A stretch of DNA of 64,000 nt from Roseicyclus sediminis (GTDB lineage Bacteria > Pseudomonadota > Alphaproteobacteria > Rhodobacterales > Rhodobacteraceae). Both the position numbers and the translations under genes were made by a program. The first letter of the stretch is position 1; the number at the start of each line of letters is the position of its first letter. The notes beneath the pieces are model-generated. The model did not search any database. It had not been told where the DNA came from and saw nothing but the letters and a program-made list of their open reading frames with translations. Of this stretch, positions 34,438-44,310 are shown piece by piece. The DNA lies in the NCBI RefSeq assembly GCF_025515305.1, contig NZ_JAOPHT010000001.1, positions 226,001-290,000 on the forward strand, written 5' to 3'.

Positions 34438-34736
34438 TCCTGCCGGGCGATGGCACACCTGGTGATCGTGTGGCGACCCTCGACCGGCCGGGAACTCGAA
34501 TAGGGGAAGGCATATGACGGTCCGCACAGCTTCATGCGCGAAGACGGAATTCGCACCGCGCAGCCTGACCCCTCTGGTCAGCTCCTCACGGAACCTGCCG
34601 AAGGATGCAAAGAGCGCCTTCATCATCCCGGCCTGAAGCAGAGAATGGACGGCCTCGAGCCGCGGAGGGCAAGCGTCGCAAACACCCTGTGCAAATCGAA
34701 ATGTCCGGGCGACATCCGAGTCTCGGGGGCGGTCGT
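34438..34736. other. intergenic region, no clear gene
   Basis: About 300 nt between the kinase stop and the convergent thiolase stop. On the minus strand a stretch around 34500-34690 can be read as protein-like sequence (LEAVHSLLQAGMMKALFASF, then RFREELTRGVRLRGANSV) but has no start, RBS or recognisable family; it may be a decayed gene. Confidence 0.4.
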
Positions 34737-35912
34737 TCAGAAGACCTCGAACAGCCCGCAGGCTCCTTGCCCTCCGCCCACGCACATTCCGACAACGCCC
34801 AGTTTCGCGCCGCGCCGGCGGCCTTCTAGCAGAAGATGCCCCGCCATCCGGGCCCCCGACATTCCGTAGGGATGGCCAATGGAGATCGCGCCGCCATTGA
34901 CGTTGAGCCGGTTGTCGGGAATGCGCAGGGCATCGCGACAGGGCACGAGTTGCGCGGCGAAGGCCTCGTTGATCTCCCACAGGTCGATATCGTCGACCTT
35001 GAGCCCGTGGCGCGCGAGAAGCCTGGGGATCGCCGCGACCGGGCCTAGTCCCATCTCCTCCGGGGCGATGCCCGCAACGGCGAAGCCGCGGAGGCGTCCG
35101 AGCGGAGCCAGACCCCGGCGCGCGGCGGTCCCGGCCTCCATCACCACGAGTGCGGCGGCCCCGTCCGAAAGTTGCGAGGCGTTGCCGGCCGTGACCGTCT
35201 TGCCCTCGCCAAGCACCGGGGAAAGGCCCGCGAGACCCTCCGGCGTCGTTCCCGGTCGGTTGCATTCATCGGCTTCGATGCGCACCGGCTCCAGACGTGT
35301 CTCGCCGCTGGCCTTGTCGGTGACTGCGCGCAGGCACTCAACGGGCACGATTTCCTCGTCGAACCGCCCGGCGTGCTGCGCCGCCGCGGTCCGCGCCTGG
35401 CTCTGGAGTGCGTAGTGATCCTGGATCTCTCGCGGGACGCCGTGGCGCTCAGCCACGATCTCGGCGGTTTCGATCATCGAAAGGTAATAGGCGTCCGCGA
35501 CGGACGGATCCCGGTAGCGATGGCCATTCCAATGGGCGTTCTGCACCAGCGAGATGGACTCGATCCCCCCGGCCAGCGCGACATCGACCCCTTCACTGCG
35601 CACCATATGGCTGGCCATGGCCAGCGCATTGAGGCCCGATGCGCATTGCCTGTCCACCGTCGCTGCCGCGACACTCACCGGCAGCCCGGCCGCCAGGGCG
35701 ATGTGCCGGGCCACGTTCACGCCGGAGGAGCCCTGCGTCAGGGCGGAGCCGAAGACGACCTCCTCGATCTCGGGGCCGTCGAGACCGGCCCGCGCGACTG
35801 CGGCCCGGACCGCCGCCGCCCCCAGCGAGGGGCATTCGAGATTGTTGAACGCGCCGCGATAGGCCTTGCCGATCGGGGTGCGGGCGGTTGAGACGATGAC
35901 CGCGTCACGCAT
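34737..35912 (-). CDS. thiolase (acetyl-CoA acyltransferase)
   Basis: 391 residues. Nucleophile Cys90 in [20 protein letters not shown], the His motif [16 protein letters not shown] and the C-terminal catalytic Cys in [15 protein letters not shown] are all present, so it should be active. Start ATG at 35912 with AAGGGAG. Last gene of the amino-acid degradation operon; expected to cleave the beta-ketoacyl-CoA made by the CoA-transferase. Confidence 0.92.
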   Translation of the reverse strand: MRDAVIVSTARTPIGKAYRGAFNNLECPSLGAAAVRAAVARAGLDGPEIEEVVFGSALTQGSSGVNVARHIALAAGLPVSVAAATVDRQCASGLNALAMASHMVRSEGVDVALAGGIESISLVQNAHWNGHRYRDPSVADAYYLSMIETAEIVAERHGVPREIQDHYALQSQARTAAAQHAGRFDEEIVPVECLRAVTDKASGETRLEPVRIEADECNRPGTTPEGLAGLSPVLGEGKTVTAGNASQLSDGAAALVVMEAGTAARRGLAPLGRLRGFAVAGIAPEEMGLGPVAAIPRLLARHGLKVDDIDLWEINEAFAAQLVPCRDALRIPDNRLNVNGGAISIGHPYGMSGARMAGHLLLEGRRRGAKLGVVGMCVGGGQGACGLFEVF

Positions 35913-35926
35913 GGTCTGCTCCCTTG

Positions 35927-37222
35927 TCAGATGGCTTCGAGACCGCACCAATCGGCGATGAAAAGCGCCGTGGCCTGCGTCACGCGCCGCATGCTCTCGA
36001 GTGACACGCGCTCATTGAAACCGTGGATCGCCTCGGCCTCGGGACCGTAGACGAGGGCCGGCGTATCGGCGTAGAGGCCGAAGAAACGCGCATCCGTGGT
36101 GGCGGTGATCGACAGGTGGTCGAGCGTCGCGCCGGTCACCGTTCGGTGCGCCGTGTCGAGCGCCTCAATGGCCGCGCGGGCGGCAGGGCCGTCATCCTCC
36201 GCCAGCGCGTATCCCTCGGCCTCGAAGCCGTGATAGACGATCTCGGGCAGGCTGTTGCGCAGGAAATCGTTCTGCCGCGCGGCCTCGACCAGCGTATCCT
36301 CGATCTCGGCCTTGGCCCCGGCGATATCCTGGCCGGGGAACAGGCCCATGCGCACGTCGAACACGCACCAGGCGGGGACCGAACTGGTCCAGTCGCCGCC
36401 TTCGATCCGGCCGATGTTGAGGTTCAGCGGATGGGGAACATGGGCATAGGCCGGGTGGCGGCGATCCTCGGCGTTCCAGCGCGCCTCAAGCCCATGCAGG
36501 GCCTCGATCAGGGGAATGGCCGCCTCGATCGCGTTCGCGCCCGACCCGGCATAGGCCACATGCGTCGGCAATCCCCGCAGGTGTACGCGGAACCACAGTA
36601 CGCCGACCTGCGCCGTGACAAGGCATTCGTGAAAAGGCTCGGGGATCAGCGCCGCATCGGCCCGGTAGCCCCGCGCGAGGCAGGCGAGCGCGCCGTTGCC
36701 GGTGCATTCCTCCTCCACCACCGACTGGACGAAGACATCGGCCGCCGGCGCCATCCCGCAGGCGCGCAGGGCGTCGAGCGCAAAAAGGTTCCCGGCGAGC
36801 CCCGCCTTCATGTCGCCCGCGCCGCGCCCGTACATCCAGCCATCGTCGATCCGCGGCGCGAAGGGCGGGCTGTCCCACATGTCGTGCGGGCCTTCCGGAA
36901 CCACGTCGACATGGCCGTTGAGGATCAGGGATCGTCCCTTGCGGGTGGTGCTGCGGTGGGTTCCGACCACGTTGATCGCATCGTCATAGGGTCCCAGCAC
37001 GGGCGAGAAACCGGGCAGGCCGCGGATCTCGTCGAGGTCGATCTGCCAGCGGTCCACCACAAGCCCGCGCGCGGCGATCTCGGCGGCCATGAAGTCCTGC
37101 GCAGACTGTTCACGTCCCCGGGTCGAGGCGTGCGATGTGAGTTCCGCAAGAAAGCCGGTTTGCGCGTCGAACGCCGCGTCGACGGCGCGGAGGATCCTCG
37201 TTGCGGTCTCGCCGTCCGTCAT
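35927..37222 (-). CDS. M20 family metallohydrolase (ArgE/DapE-like)
   Basis: 431-residue zinc hydrolase. Metal-binding motifs LNGHVDVVP (His), [11 protein letters not shown] (bridging Asp), [10 protein letters not shown] (catalytic Glu pair) and a C-terminal His region ([10 protein letters not shown]) are visible. Acts as an amidase or deacylase on N-acyl amino acids. Start ATG at 37222. Sits 5 nt after the CoA-transferase B stop and 14 nt before the thiolase start, so in the same operon. Confidence 0.88.
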   Translation of the reverse strand: MTDGETATRILRAVDAAFDAQTGFLAELTSHASTRGREQSAQDFMAAEIAARGLVVDRWQIDLDEIRGLPGFSPVLGPYDDAINVVGTHRSTTRKGRSLILNGHVDVVPEGPHDMWDSPPFAPRIDDGWMYGRGAGDMKAGLAGNLFALDALRACGMAPAADVFVQSVVEEECTGNGALACLARGYRADAALIPEPFHECLVTAQVGVLWFRVHLRGLPTHVAYAGSGANAIEAAIPLIEALHGLEARWNAEDRRHPAYAHVPHPLNLNIGRIEGGDWTSSVPAWCVFDVRMGLFPGQDIAGAKAEIEDTLVEAARQNDFLRNSLPEIVYHGFEAEGYALAEDDGPAARAAIEALDTAHRTVTGATLDHLSITATTDARFFGLYADTPALVYGPEAEAIHGFNERVSLESMRRVTQATALFIADWCGLEAI

Positions 37223-37227
37223 TGCCC

Positions 37228-37887
37228 TCAGAACCTCGCGATATCGGCGTCGGGGCAGGCAAGTGGCGCGGCGGTCGCCTCCGTCACCTCGGACAGGCTG
37301 ACGCCTTCGGCCAGTTCGCGCAGGACGAACCCGCCGGGACCCACGTCGATCACCGCCATGTCCGTGAAGACCCGGGCCACGCATCCGCGCGCGGTGAGCG
37401 GCAGGCTGCAGGCGGCCTTGAGCTTGGGATTGCCCGCGCGGTCGGTATGGCTGGTCAGGACGACGACCCGCCGCGCCTTCTGCGCCAGCTCGATGCCGCC
37501 GCCTGCGCCCGGCGAGAAGCGGCCCGGGATCTTCCAGTTCGCGAGGTCCCCGGTCGCGGCCACTTCGAAGGCGCCCAGCATCGTCAGGTCGAGCCGTCCC
37601 GACCGCACCAGCGCGAAGCTGACCGCGCTGTCGAAGAAGGCCGAGCCGGGAACGGTCGAGACATAGGCGCCGCCCGCATCGATCAGGTTGCGGTCGGCGG
37701 CGCCCGGTTGCAGCGTCGGGCCGATCCCCGAAAGGCCGTTCTCGGTATGCAGGCAGACCGGGAAATCGGCGGGCAGATGGTCGACCACTTGCGTCGGCAA
37801 CCCGATCCCGAGATTGACGACCATGCCCGGCACGATCTCGCGCGCGGCGCGGGCGACCATCCTTTTCCTAGCGTCTGACAACGGCAT
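37228..37887 (-). CDS. 3-oxoacid CoA-transferase subunit B
   Basis: 219 residues, with the catalytic glutamate Glu49 in HTENGLSGIG and GGAYVSTVPGSAFFDSAVSFALVR. Together with subunit A it moves CoA from succinyl-CoA or acetyl-CoA to a 3-oxoacid. Start ATG at 37887 overlaps subunit A by 20 nt; earlier codons look non-native. Confidence 0.92.
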   Translation of the reverse strand: MPLSDARKRMVARAAREIVPGMVVNLGIGLPTQVVDHLPADFPVCLHTENGLSGIGPTLQPGAADRNLIDAGGAYVSTVPGSAFFDSAVSFALVRSGRLDLTMLGAFEVAATGDLANWKIPGRFSPGAGGGIELAQKARRVVVLTSHTDRAGNPKLKAACSLPLTARGCVARVFTDMAVIDVGPGGFVLRELAEGVSLSEVTEATAAPLACPDADIARF

Positions 37888-38560
37888 ATTCCTCGCTGAG
37901 CGCGGCCAGACCCACGACATGATCCACAAACGGGCCGGGAGTGTGCACGGCGTCGGGGGTCAGCCCGCCAAGGGGCAGGACCGTCTCCGCCTCGGCGATG
38001 ACAAGGTCGGCGGCCATCGCCATCAACGGGTTGAAGTTCCGCGCGGTCGCGACGTAGGCGAGATTTCCGAACACGTCCGACCGGTCGGCATGGATGAGGG
38101 CGACATCGGCCCGAAGCGCGGTCTCGACCAGTTTCGTCTTGCCCCCGATCTCGATCTGCTGCTTGCCCTGCGCCAGTTCCGTGTCGAGGCCGATATCCGT
38201 GAGGATCGCCGCCAGTCCCGCGCCGCCGGCCCGCACCCGCTCGGCCAGGATCCCCTGGGCATTGAACTCGACCTCCACCTCTTCCGCGTTCAGCATCGCG
38301 ATGGCGCGGGGGTTGAGGCCGATATGGGTCGTGATCAGCCGCGCCACCTGCCCATTGGCCAGCAGGTGGTCGATGCCGAGACCGCGCTCGTTGGCGTCGT
38401 TCTTGATGACGGTGAGGCCGCGCTGGCCCTGCCGCACCAGCTCCCGGATCAGTGTGAAGGGCGTGCCGGGAACCCCGAAGCCGCCGACCATGACCGTGGC
38501 ACCGTCCGGGATCCGGGCGATCGCCTCCTCGATGGGGCAGGTCTTGTCGGGCAGTTTCAC
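37868..38560 (-). CDS. 3-oxoacid CoA-transferase subunit A
   Basis: 230 residues. DGATVMVGGFGVPGTPFTLI and IGGKTKLVETALRADVALIHADRSDVFGNLAY are typical alpha-subunit segments. GTG start overlaps the GNAT stop as GTGA. Followed by subunit B with a 20-nt overlap. Confidence 0.92.
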   Translation of the reverse strand: MKLPDKTCPIEEAIARIPDGATVMVGGFGVPGTPFTLIRELVRQGQRGLTVIKNDANERGLGIDHLLANGQVARLITTHIGLNPRAIAMLNAEEVEVEFNAQGILAERVRAGGAGLAAILTDIGLDTELAQGKQQIEIGGKTKLVETALRADVALIHADRSDVFGNLAYVATARNFNPLMAMAADLVIAEAETVLPLGGLTPDAVHTPGPFVDHVVGLAALSEEYAVVRR

Positions 38561-39057
38561 GGGATGAACCTCCGCGGATCGGCCAGCGCCGCGAAACCCG
38601 GTCCATCGAGGACCATCGCCCTCTCGTCCGGGACCTCCCCGAAGCCGAGACCGGCGTAGAACCTGTTGGCGGCGGCGTTGTGGGCATGAACCGAGAGCGC
38701 CATGTAGGCCGCATTCCAGTCCCGGGCCGCGACCTCGGCGACCTCTGCCAGAAGCGCTGCGCCAAGGCCCTGGCCCCGCACTTCCGGCGCGGTCCACAGG
38801 TCCTGGACGTAGACACCCGGCAGGGCGCGCATGGTCGAGAAATGCGGAAAGCTGAGCGCGAAGCCCACCGGCGTTTCGGCCTCGGCGATGAAGGTCGCGA
38901 ACAGGGGCCGCTCCCCATGCCCATAGGTCGCGATCGTCGCCTCGGTGCTGGCGAAGCGCCCGGCATAGCCAAGCTCGTCCGCCAGCGCGGCGAGCATCCT
39001 CGCCACCGCCCCGGCATCCCCGGGCACCGCCGCGCGGATACGGACCCCGTCCGTCAT
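38557..39057 (-). CDS. GNAT family N-acetyltransferase
   Basis: 166 residues. Core acetyl-CoA binding motif V-R-G-Q-G-L-G-AALL around 94-103 (APEVRGQGLGAALL) and the C-terminal NAAANRFYAGLGF. Start overlaps the aminotransferase stop as ATGA; its stop overlaps subunit A. Its neighbours suggest acetylation of the amino substrate or an intermediate, perhaps reversed by the M20 hydrolase downstream. Confidence 0.88.
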   Translation of the reverse strand: MTDGVRIRAAVPGDAGAVARMLAALADELGYAGRFASTEATIATYGHGERPLFATFIAEAETPVGFALSFPHFSTMRALPGVYVQDLWTAPEVRGQGLGAALLAEVAEVAARDWNAAYMALSVHAHNAAANRFYAGLGFGEVPDERAMVLDGPGFAALADPRRFIP

Positions 39058-40388
39058 GCCGGCACCGCCAGCCCCGCCTCTTGCGCGAAGGCGTCGAGCG
39101 CGGCGACGAGGATCTCCATCATCTCGTCGATCTGCGCCTCGGTGATGATGAGCGGCGGGGCGACGATGAAATGGTCCCCCTCGTAGCCGCCACGGGTTCG
39201 GCGCGAATACAGGATCAGACCCCGCTCATAAGCCAGTTCCACGAGGCGGGAATGGGCATTGAGCGCCTTGGGCAGGGGCGCCTTGCTTTCGCGATCGGCC
39301 ATCATCTCGAAGGCGAGGAGCAGGCCCTTGCCCCGGACGTCGCCGATGAACTCGAAGCGATCCATGAGTGCGGTCAGCCGCGCCTTCAGGATGTCCCCCA
39401 TCCGAGCGGCGTTGCCCACCAGGTCCAGCCGCTCGATCTCGAGGAGGACGGCAAGCCCTGCGGCACAGGACAGCGGGTTGCCGGCGGAGGTGAAGCCGTG
39501 CAGGAACCCGCCCGCGTCCAGCACCGCCTCCACCATGTCGCCGCGGGCCACCATCGCGCCGAGCGGCGCGTAGCCCCCGCCGAACCCCTTGGACAGGGCC
39601 ACGAGGTCGGGCGTGATGCCCCAGTGCTCCGCGGCGAGAAAGCGGCCGGTGCGCCCGGCGCCGGTCATCACCTCGTCGTAGATGAGCAGGATGCCGAACT
39701 CGTCGCAGATCTCCCGGACGCGCCCGTAATAGCTGTCGGGCGCCACCAGCGCGCCGGTCGAGGCGCCGCCGACGGGCTCCATGATGAAGGCCAGAACCGT
39801 CTCGGGCCCCTGCGCGAGGATCTCGTCCCGCAGAAGCTCGGCGTATTTCAGGCCGCGCTGTTCGTCGCTCAGGTTGTCGCGGTCGAGATAGGCGGTGGGC
39901 GCGGCGATCTTCGGCATCCCGCGCATCATCGGGTCGAAGGGGCGCGTCAGCGGATCGTATCCGGTCAACGCAAGCGCGCCCAGCGTGCAGCCGTGATACG
40001 ACGGGAAGCGCGAGATCACCTTCCAGCGGCTCTCCTGTCCCTGCGTCACCGCGTATTGCCGCGCGAGCTTGATGGCGCTTTCCACGGCCTCGGAGCCGCC
40101 CGAGACGAAGAACACCCGGTCGAGGCCTGGCGGCATGAGCGACGCCGTTTTCGCCGCCAGGTCCTCGGACGGCGCGGTGCGGAAATGAAGCCGGTAGCCG
40201 AAGGTGGATTTCTCCATCTGCGCGCGCATCGCGGCCAGGACGTTCGGGTTCGAGTGGCCGATGTTGGACACCATCGCCCCGGACGAGCCGTCGATGTAGC
40301 GCCTGCCTTCGGTGTCGTACATGTAGATGCCTTCGGCCCGGTCGAGGAACGGACGGAGCTGGCGCGACTGGTAGAAAAGGTTCGACAT
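39054..40388 (-). CDS. class III PLP-dependent aminotransferase
   Basis: 444 residues. FFVSGGSEAVESAIKLARQYA, IYDEVMTGAGRTG and the PLP lysine in LVALSKGFGGGYAPLGA mark an omega- or beta-amino acid aminotransferase. Starts 6 nt after the ABC ATPase stop. The following 3-oxoacid CoA-transferase and thiolase suggest that transamination yields a beta-keto acid. Confidence 0.92.
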   Translation of the reverse strand: MSNLFYQSRQLRPFLDRAEGIYMYDTEGRRYIDGSSGAMVSNIGHSNPNVLAAMRAQMEKSTFGYRLHFRTAPSEDLAAKTASLMPPGLDRVFFVSGGSEAVESAIKLARQYAVTQGQESRWKVISRFPSYHGCTLGALALTGYDPLTRPFDPMMRGMPKIAAPTAYLDRDNLSDEQRGLKYAELLRDEILAQGPETVLAFIMEPVGGASTGALVAPDSYYGRVREICDEFGILLIYDEVMTGAGRTGRFLAAEHWGITPDLVALSKGFGGGYAPLGAMVARGDMVEAVLDAGGFLHGFTSAGNPLSCAAGLAVLLEIERLDLVGNAARMGDILKARLTALMDRFEFIGDVRGKGLLLAFEMMADRESKAPLPKALNAHSRLVELAYERGLILYSRRTRGGYEGDHFIVAPPLIITEAQIDEMMEILVAALDAFAQEAGLAVPA

Positions 40389-40394
40389 CGGGGC

Positions 40395-41168
40395 CTACCT
40401 GTTGGCGTTTGCCAGGTGTTTTCGCAGGAAGTTCTGCGTGCGTTCGTTGTCGGGGTTGCGAAAGATCTTCGAGGGCGGCCCTTCCTCCACGACGACCCCC
40501 TTGTCCATGAATATGACGCGGTCGCAAACCGTTTCGGCGAAACCCATCTCGTGGGTGACGATGATCATCGTCATGTGCTCCTCGGCGAGTTTCTTCATCA
40601 CGAGGTTCACTTCCTCGACAAGCTCGGGGTCGAGCGCCGAGGTCGCCTCGTCGAAAAGCATGACCTTGGGCTTCATGGCGAGCGCGCGGGCGATGGCGAC
40701 GCGCTGTTTCTGCCCGCCCGACAGCCGCGAGGGGTAGTAGTCGATCCGGTCGAGAAGCCCGACCTTGTCCAGCTGTTCCCGCGCGAGCGCCTCCGCCGCG
40801 TCGTCCGACAGCCCCTTCAGGAGCTTCGGCGCCAACGTCACGTTCTCGCGGACCGAGAGGTGGGGGAAGAGGTTGAAGTGCTGGAACACCATGCCGATGT
40901 CCTGCCGCACCTGGTTTATGTGCTTTTCGTACTGCCGGTGCGGCAGCTTCTTGTTGATCTGGGTGTCTTCCAGCCACACCTCGCCGCCGGTCAGCGGATC
41001 GAGGTCGTTGATCGCGCGCAGAAGCGTGCTCTTGCCCGACCCCGAGGGGCCGATGATCGCCACGATCTCGCCCCTCGCGACCTGGAGGCTGATGTCCTTC
41101 AGAACCTCGAGCGTGCCATAGCTTTTCTGCGCGTTCCGGATATTGACGAAGGGTTTCGGCTCGGTCAC
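40395..41168 (-). CDS. polar amino acid ABC transporter ATP-binding protein
   Basis: 257 residues. Walker [13 protein letters not shown] near residue 40, Q-loop [16 protein letters not shown], signature [17 protein letters not shown], Walker [17 protein letters not shown] and H-loop [11 protein letters not shown], as in GlnQ/HisP. Couples ATP hydrolysis to the two permeases encoded just upstream. Confidence 0.95.
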   Translation of the reverse strand: MTEPKPFVNIRNAQKSYGTLEVLKDISLQVARGEIVAIIGPSGSGKSTLLRAINDLDPLTGGEVWLEDTQINKKLPHRQYEKHINQVRQDIGMVFQHFNLFPHLSVRENVTLAPKLLKGLSDDAAEALAREQLDKVGLLDRIDYYPSRLSGGQKQRVAIARALAMKPKVMLFDEATSALDPELVEEVNLVMKKLAEEHMTMIIVTHEMGFAETVCDRVIFMDKGVVVEEGPPSKIFRNPDNERTQNFLRKHLANANR

Positions 41169-41188
41169 GGGATGCGGTCCTCCTGGTA

Positions 41189-41845
41189 TCAGCGGGCGGC
41201 CGCGATGCGGCGCTCGATCCGGCGCTGCACGGCTTCCATGCCGAGGTTGATGACGTAGTAGACCACGGCGGCGAGAAGGTAGAACTCGAACGGACGGTAG
41301 GTGCGGCCGATCGCGAGCTGCGCCGACAGCGTCAGCTCCGACACCCCGATGACGGAGACCAGCGCGGAATCCTTCAGAAGTGCGATCATGTTGTTGCCGA
41401 TGGGCGGGATCACGTCACGCACCGCCTGCGGGACCACCACCTTGCGCAGCGCCTGCCCCCGGCTGAGGCCAAGTGTGCGCGCCGCCTCCATCTGGCCGCG
41501 GTCGACGGCAAGAATGCTCGTCTGGATCAGCTCGGAATTGTAAACCGCGAAATGCAGGCCCAGGCCCACCACGCCGGCCACGAATGCCGGGAGGTCGATA
41601 CCGATCTGCACAAGGCCGAAATAGATCAGGAACAGCTGGAGCAGAAGCGGCGTGCCCATGAAGAGCCATGCAAAAAGCCGGAACGGCAGGCGCACGACAA
41701 GGGGCGCGTAAAGCGCGATAACCGCAAGGATGATCCCGCCGACGAAGCTGAGAAGGGCGGCCGCGACCGTGATTGCGATCGTCCAGACCGCACCGAGCAG
41801 CACCACGTCGAGGTAGGCGGGGATCACGCTGAAATCGAGGTTCAT
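41189..41845 (-). CDS. polar amino acid ABC transporter permease
   Basis: 218-residue HisM/GlnP-type permease with about five helices; the cytoplasmic loop [27 protein letters not shown] is the EAA motif. Likely forms a heterodimer with the next permease. Gaps of about 20-25 nt on each side keep it in one operon. Confidence 0.93.
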   Translation of the reverse strand: MNLDFSVIPAYLDVVLLGAVWTIAITVAAALLSFVGGIILAVIALYAPLVVRLPFRLFAWLFMGTPLLLQLFLIYFGLVQIGIDLPAFVAGVVGLGLHFAVYNSELIQTSILAVDRGQMEAARTLGLSRGQALRKVVVPQAVRDVIPPIGNNMIALLKDSALVSVIGVSELTLSAQLAIGRTYRPFEFYLLAAVVYYVINLGMEAVQRRIERRIAAAR

Positions 41846-41870
41846 GTGGGCAGATCCATCCTCAGGGTCG

Positions 41871-42518
41871 TCAGACGATCCGGGCCTTGCGGTCCAGCCA
41901 GGTGATGCCGCGTCCCGTGGCGTAGATGATGATCATGTAAAGGGCGCCCGAAATCATGAACATCTCGAAGGGTTTGTAGGTCGATCCGATGAACCGTTGC
42001 GCGGTGTAGGTCAGCTCGACGACCGAGATCGCCGCGACCAGCGCGGTCCCCTTGATCAGCGCGTTGATGTTGACGCCGAGGGGCCGGATCATCAGCCGCG
42101 CGGCCTGGGGCAGGATAACGTAACGCATGGTCTGGAAGCGGCTGAGACCGACGGTGCGCGCGGCCTCGGTCTGGCCCTTGTCGATGGCGATGATCGCGCC
42201 CCGAATGGTCTCGGTCATGTAGGCCCCGATATTGACCCCCAGCCCGATGACACCGGCGGTGAACGCGTCGAGATGAAGGCCGAACTGCGGCCCCCCGAAA
42301 TAGAGGATGAAGAGCTGAATCAGCGCGGGCGTGCCACGGAACACGCTGACATAGACCGCGCCGATCATGCGGAAGACGCGGAGCCGCGACAGCCGCGCCA
42401 TTGCGCCCAGCGTCCCGCACGCCAGACCCAGCAGCGTGGTCAGAACCGACAGCTGCACGGTGACCCAGGCCGCTTCGATGAAGAAGGGATAGACCCGGAG
42501 GATAAGGTCGAAATCCAT
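41871..42518 (-). CDS. polar amino acid ABC transporter permease
   Basis: 215-residue permease of the same HisM/GlnP family, with SVFRGTPALIQLFILYFG and the EAA loop ARTVGLSRFQTMRYVILPQAARLMIRP. Partner of the permease at 41189. It follows the creatininase-family gene by 15 nt. Confidence 0.93.
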   Translation of the reverse strand: MDFDLILRVYPFFIEAAWVTVQLSVLTTLLGLACGTLGAMARLSRLRVFRMIGAVYVSVFRGTPALIQLFILYFGGPQFGLHLDAFTAGVIGLGVNIGAYMTETIRGAIIAIDKGQTEAARTVGLSRFQTMRYVILPQAARLMIRPLGVNINALIKGTALVAAISVVELTYTAQRFIGSTYKPFEMFMISGALYMIIIYATGRGITWLDRKARIV

Positions 42519-42533
42519 GCGCCGATCGCCCTC

Positions 42534-43325
42534 TCAGTGATGGTCCTTGCGCGCCAGGATCGGCAGCGCCCGGATCTCGCGGACAAGCGCCGTGGTTTCC
42601 TCTATGGCCGCGCGCAGGAATTCCCGCCCGGTCTCGGGATCGGCGACGGTCGGGTCGCCCATGGTGCCGTCGGGCGAAACCTCGGACCACCAGCGCATCA
42701 GCATGGCCTTGCCGCCGCCCTTGGCGAGATCGAGGTTGAAGAAACGGCTGTCGGGATTGTGCAGGTTCTGGGTCGCGGCCCTTGAGAGGTCGACATGCTC
42801 GGGATGCAGGTGGGCATACATCGCCGCCTCGAACTCGCCGGCATGCGCAATGCCGCCGATCTCGGACTTCCTGTGCTCGTTTATCCGGTCGGCGCAGAGG
42901 TTCCAGTAGGACGCCGAAACACAGATCACCCCCGTCTCGATCACCGTCTTGCGCGCGGCGAGGTCGAGCACCGGGTGGTTCGAGCCATGCGAGTTCAGAA
43001 GCAGCATCCGCCGGAACCCGTGATGCGCCAACGACTTCGTGACATCGGTGACGAAGGCGATGAGCGTCTCGGGCTGAATCCAGATCACGCCCGGAAAATC
43101 CTTGTGATGCTCGTTGAATCCATAGGGGATCGGCGGCATCACGAAGACCTCGTCCGGCGCGGCCTCGGCCACGCCATTGGCCACAGCCATGCCCAGCACC
43201 GTGTCGGTGTCGAGAGGCATGTGCGGCCCGTGATCCTCGGTCGCGGAGACGTTGAGGATCACGACCCGGTCCTTGTCGGCGTCGCGCACGTCTTCCCAGG
43301 TCAGTTTGCCGTAATGAGGGGTCAT
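42534..43325 (-). CDS. creatininase-family amidohydrolase
   Basis: 263 residues. Metal-binding and catalytic positions are visible: NVSATEDHGPHMPLDTDT (Glu/His/Asp), LLLNSHGSNHPVLD and HAGEFEAAMYAHL. This family opens cyclic amides or removes formyl groups. It sits between the binding protein and permease genes, so its substrate is probably imported by the same system. Confidence 0.88.
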   Translation of the reverse strand: MTPHYGKLTWEDVRDADKDRVVILNVSATEDHGPHMPLDTDTVLGMAVANGVAEAAPDEVFVMPPIPYGFNEHHKDFPGVIWIQPETLIAFVTDVTKSLAHHGFRRMLLLNSHGSNHPVLDLAARKTVIETGVICVSASYWNLCADRINEHRKSEIGGIAHAGEFEAAMYAHLHPEHVDLSRAATQNLHNPDSRFFNLDLAKGGGKAMLMRWWSEVSPDGTMGDPTVADPETGREFLRAAIEETTALVREIRALPILARKDHH

Positions 43326-43351
43326 CGGGCCGCCATGTCAGCAGAGGAAAA

Positions 43352-43377
43352 GGCCCGCCGCGCGTTTGCGGCGGGCC
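43352..43377 (-). terminator. attenuating terminator after the binding-protein gene
   Basis: Perfect 10-bp stem GGCCCGCCGC / GCGGCGGGCC with a 6-nt loop, followed on the minus strand by TTTTCC. Placed after the first gene, it probably lowers readthrough so that the binding protein is made in excess of the transporter and enzymes. Confidence 0.75.
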
Positions 43378-43391
43378 ATATGAAGGCGGGA

Positions 43392-44177
43392 TCAGCGGAT
43401 GTCGCCGCCGACCCATTCCTCGGCGATTTCCAGGTAGGTACCGTCCTCCATCATGGCGTCGAGCGCGGCCTGCATCTCGGCGGCGAGCATCGGATTGCCC
43501 TCGCGGATGGCGATGCCTGCCCCGATCACGTCCGTCTCGAGGTCGTCCAGCATGACGTAGTCGATGTCCCGCTCGCCCATGGCGAGGATCGCCGCGATCG
43601 AGTCGTTCACGATGGCATCGACCCTACCGTTCTGCAGTTCGAGGATCAGTTCCGGAAGCCCACGATAGGTGCGGATGTTGTAGCCCTGCTCGCGCGCCCA
43701 CTCCTCGTGCGTCTCGCCCAGCGTCACGCCCAGCGTCACGTCGTCGTTGATCTGGCTCACGCTCGTGATCCCGGAATCGGGCAGCGTGAAGATGGCGCGC
43801 TTCGTGGTGTAGTAGGGGCCGACGAAGTCGAGAACCTCGTCACGCTCGGGCGTGATCGACATGGACCCCACGATGGCGTCGTAACGGTTGGTCAGAAGGC
43901 CCGCGATGATCCCGTCCCACGCGGTGGTGACGATCTCGACCTCAAGTCCCATGCGCCGGGCGATCTCGGTCCCGATGGCCGGGTCGAAGCCCACCACCTG
44001 GTTCTGGTCGTTGACGAAGTTGAAGGGCGGGTAGGCCCCGCTCATCGCAATGCGGATCACACCCGCCTCGCGGATGGTGTCGAGTTCCTCGGCAACGGCC
44101 GTCGAGGCCACGCCAAGGCTCATCCCCGCGATCCCCATCGCCATTGCGGTTTTCATGAAAGTCCGTCGCATCGTCAT
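43392..44177 (-). CDS. amino acid ABC transporter substrate-binding protein
   Basis: 261 residues. Signal peptide about 1-29 (RRTFMKTAMAMGIAGMSLGVASTAVA) with two arginines at its start. Mature part of the polar amino acid binding type: GVIRIAMSGAYPPFNFVND, GFDPAIGTEIARRMG, YDAIVGSMSITPERDEVLDF and LILELQNGRVDAIVNDS. Of three ATGs at 44183, 44177 and 44171, the one at 44177 has the best spacing (6 nt) to GGGGAG. First gene of the eleven-gene operon. Confidence 0.92.
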   Translation of the reverse strand: MTMRRTFMKTAMAMGIAGMSLGVASTAVAEELDTIREAGVIRIAMSGAYPPFNFVNDQNQVVGFDPAIGTEIARRMGLEVEIVTTAWDGIIAGLLTNRYDAIVGSMSITPERDEVLDFVGPYYTTKRAIFTLPDSGITSVSQINDDVTLGVTLGETHEEWAREQGYNIRTYRGLPELILELQNGRVDAIVNDSIAAILAMGERDIDYVMLDDLETDVIGAGIAIREGNPMLAAEMQAALDAMMEDGTYLEIAEEWVGGDIR

Positions 44178-44288
44178 CTGCATCTCCCCGCTGGAAACGT
44201 CGGCATGATGAGGCCTGACGCGCCCGACCGGGTCACGCCGCCTCGCCCGGAGAAAGAGCTTGCACAGGCGCCACCATCCGACAAATAA

Positions 44289-44308
44289 ATAATGCCAATT
44301 TCGATTAT
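44289..44308. promoter_or_regulatory. candidate LysR-type operator
   Basis: Inverted repeat ATAAT-N10-ATTAT in an AT-rich patch between the divergent binding-protein and lysR-family genes. It fits the loose T-N11-A pattern of LysR boxes. It lies only 2 nt before the ATG at 44311, favouring a later start at 44320 or 44323 for the regulator. Confidence 0.45.
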
Positions 44309-44310
44309 AG

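Noticed and set aside
34500..34690. Minus-strand protein-like frame as a real gene
   Set aside because: No start, RBS or recognisable family; listed only as a possible remnant.
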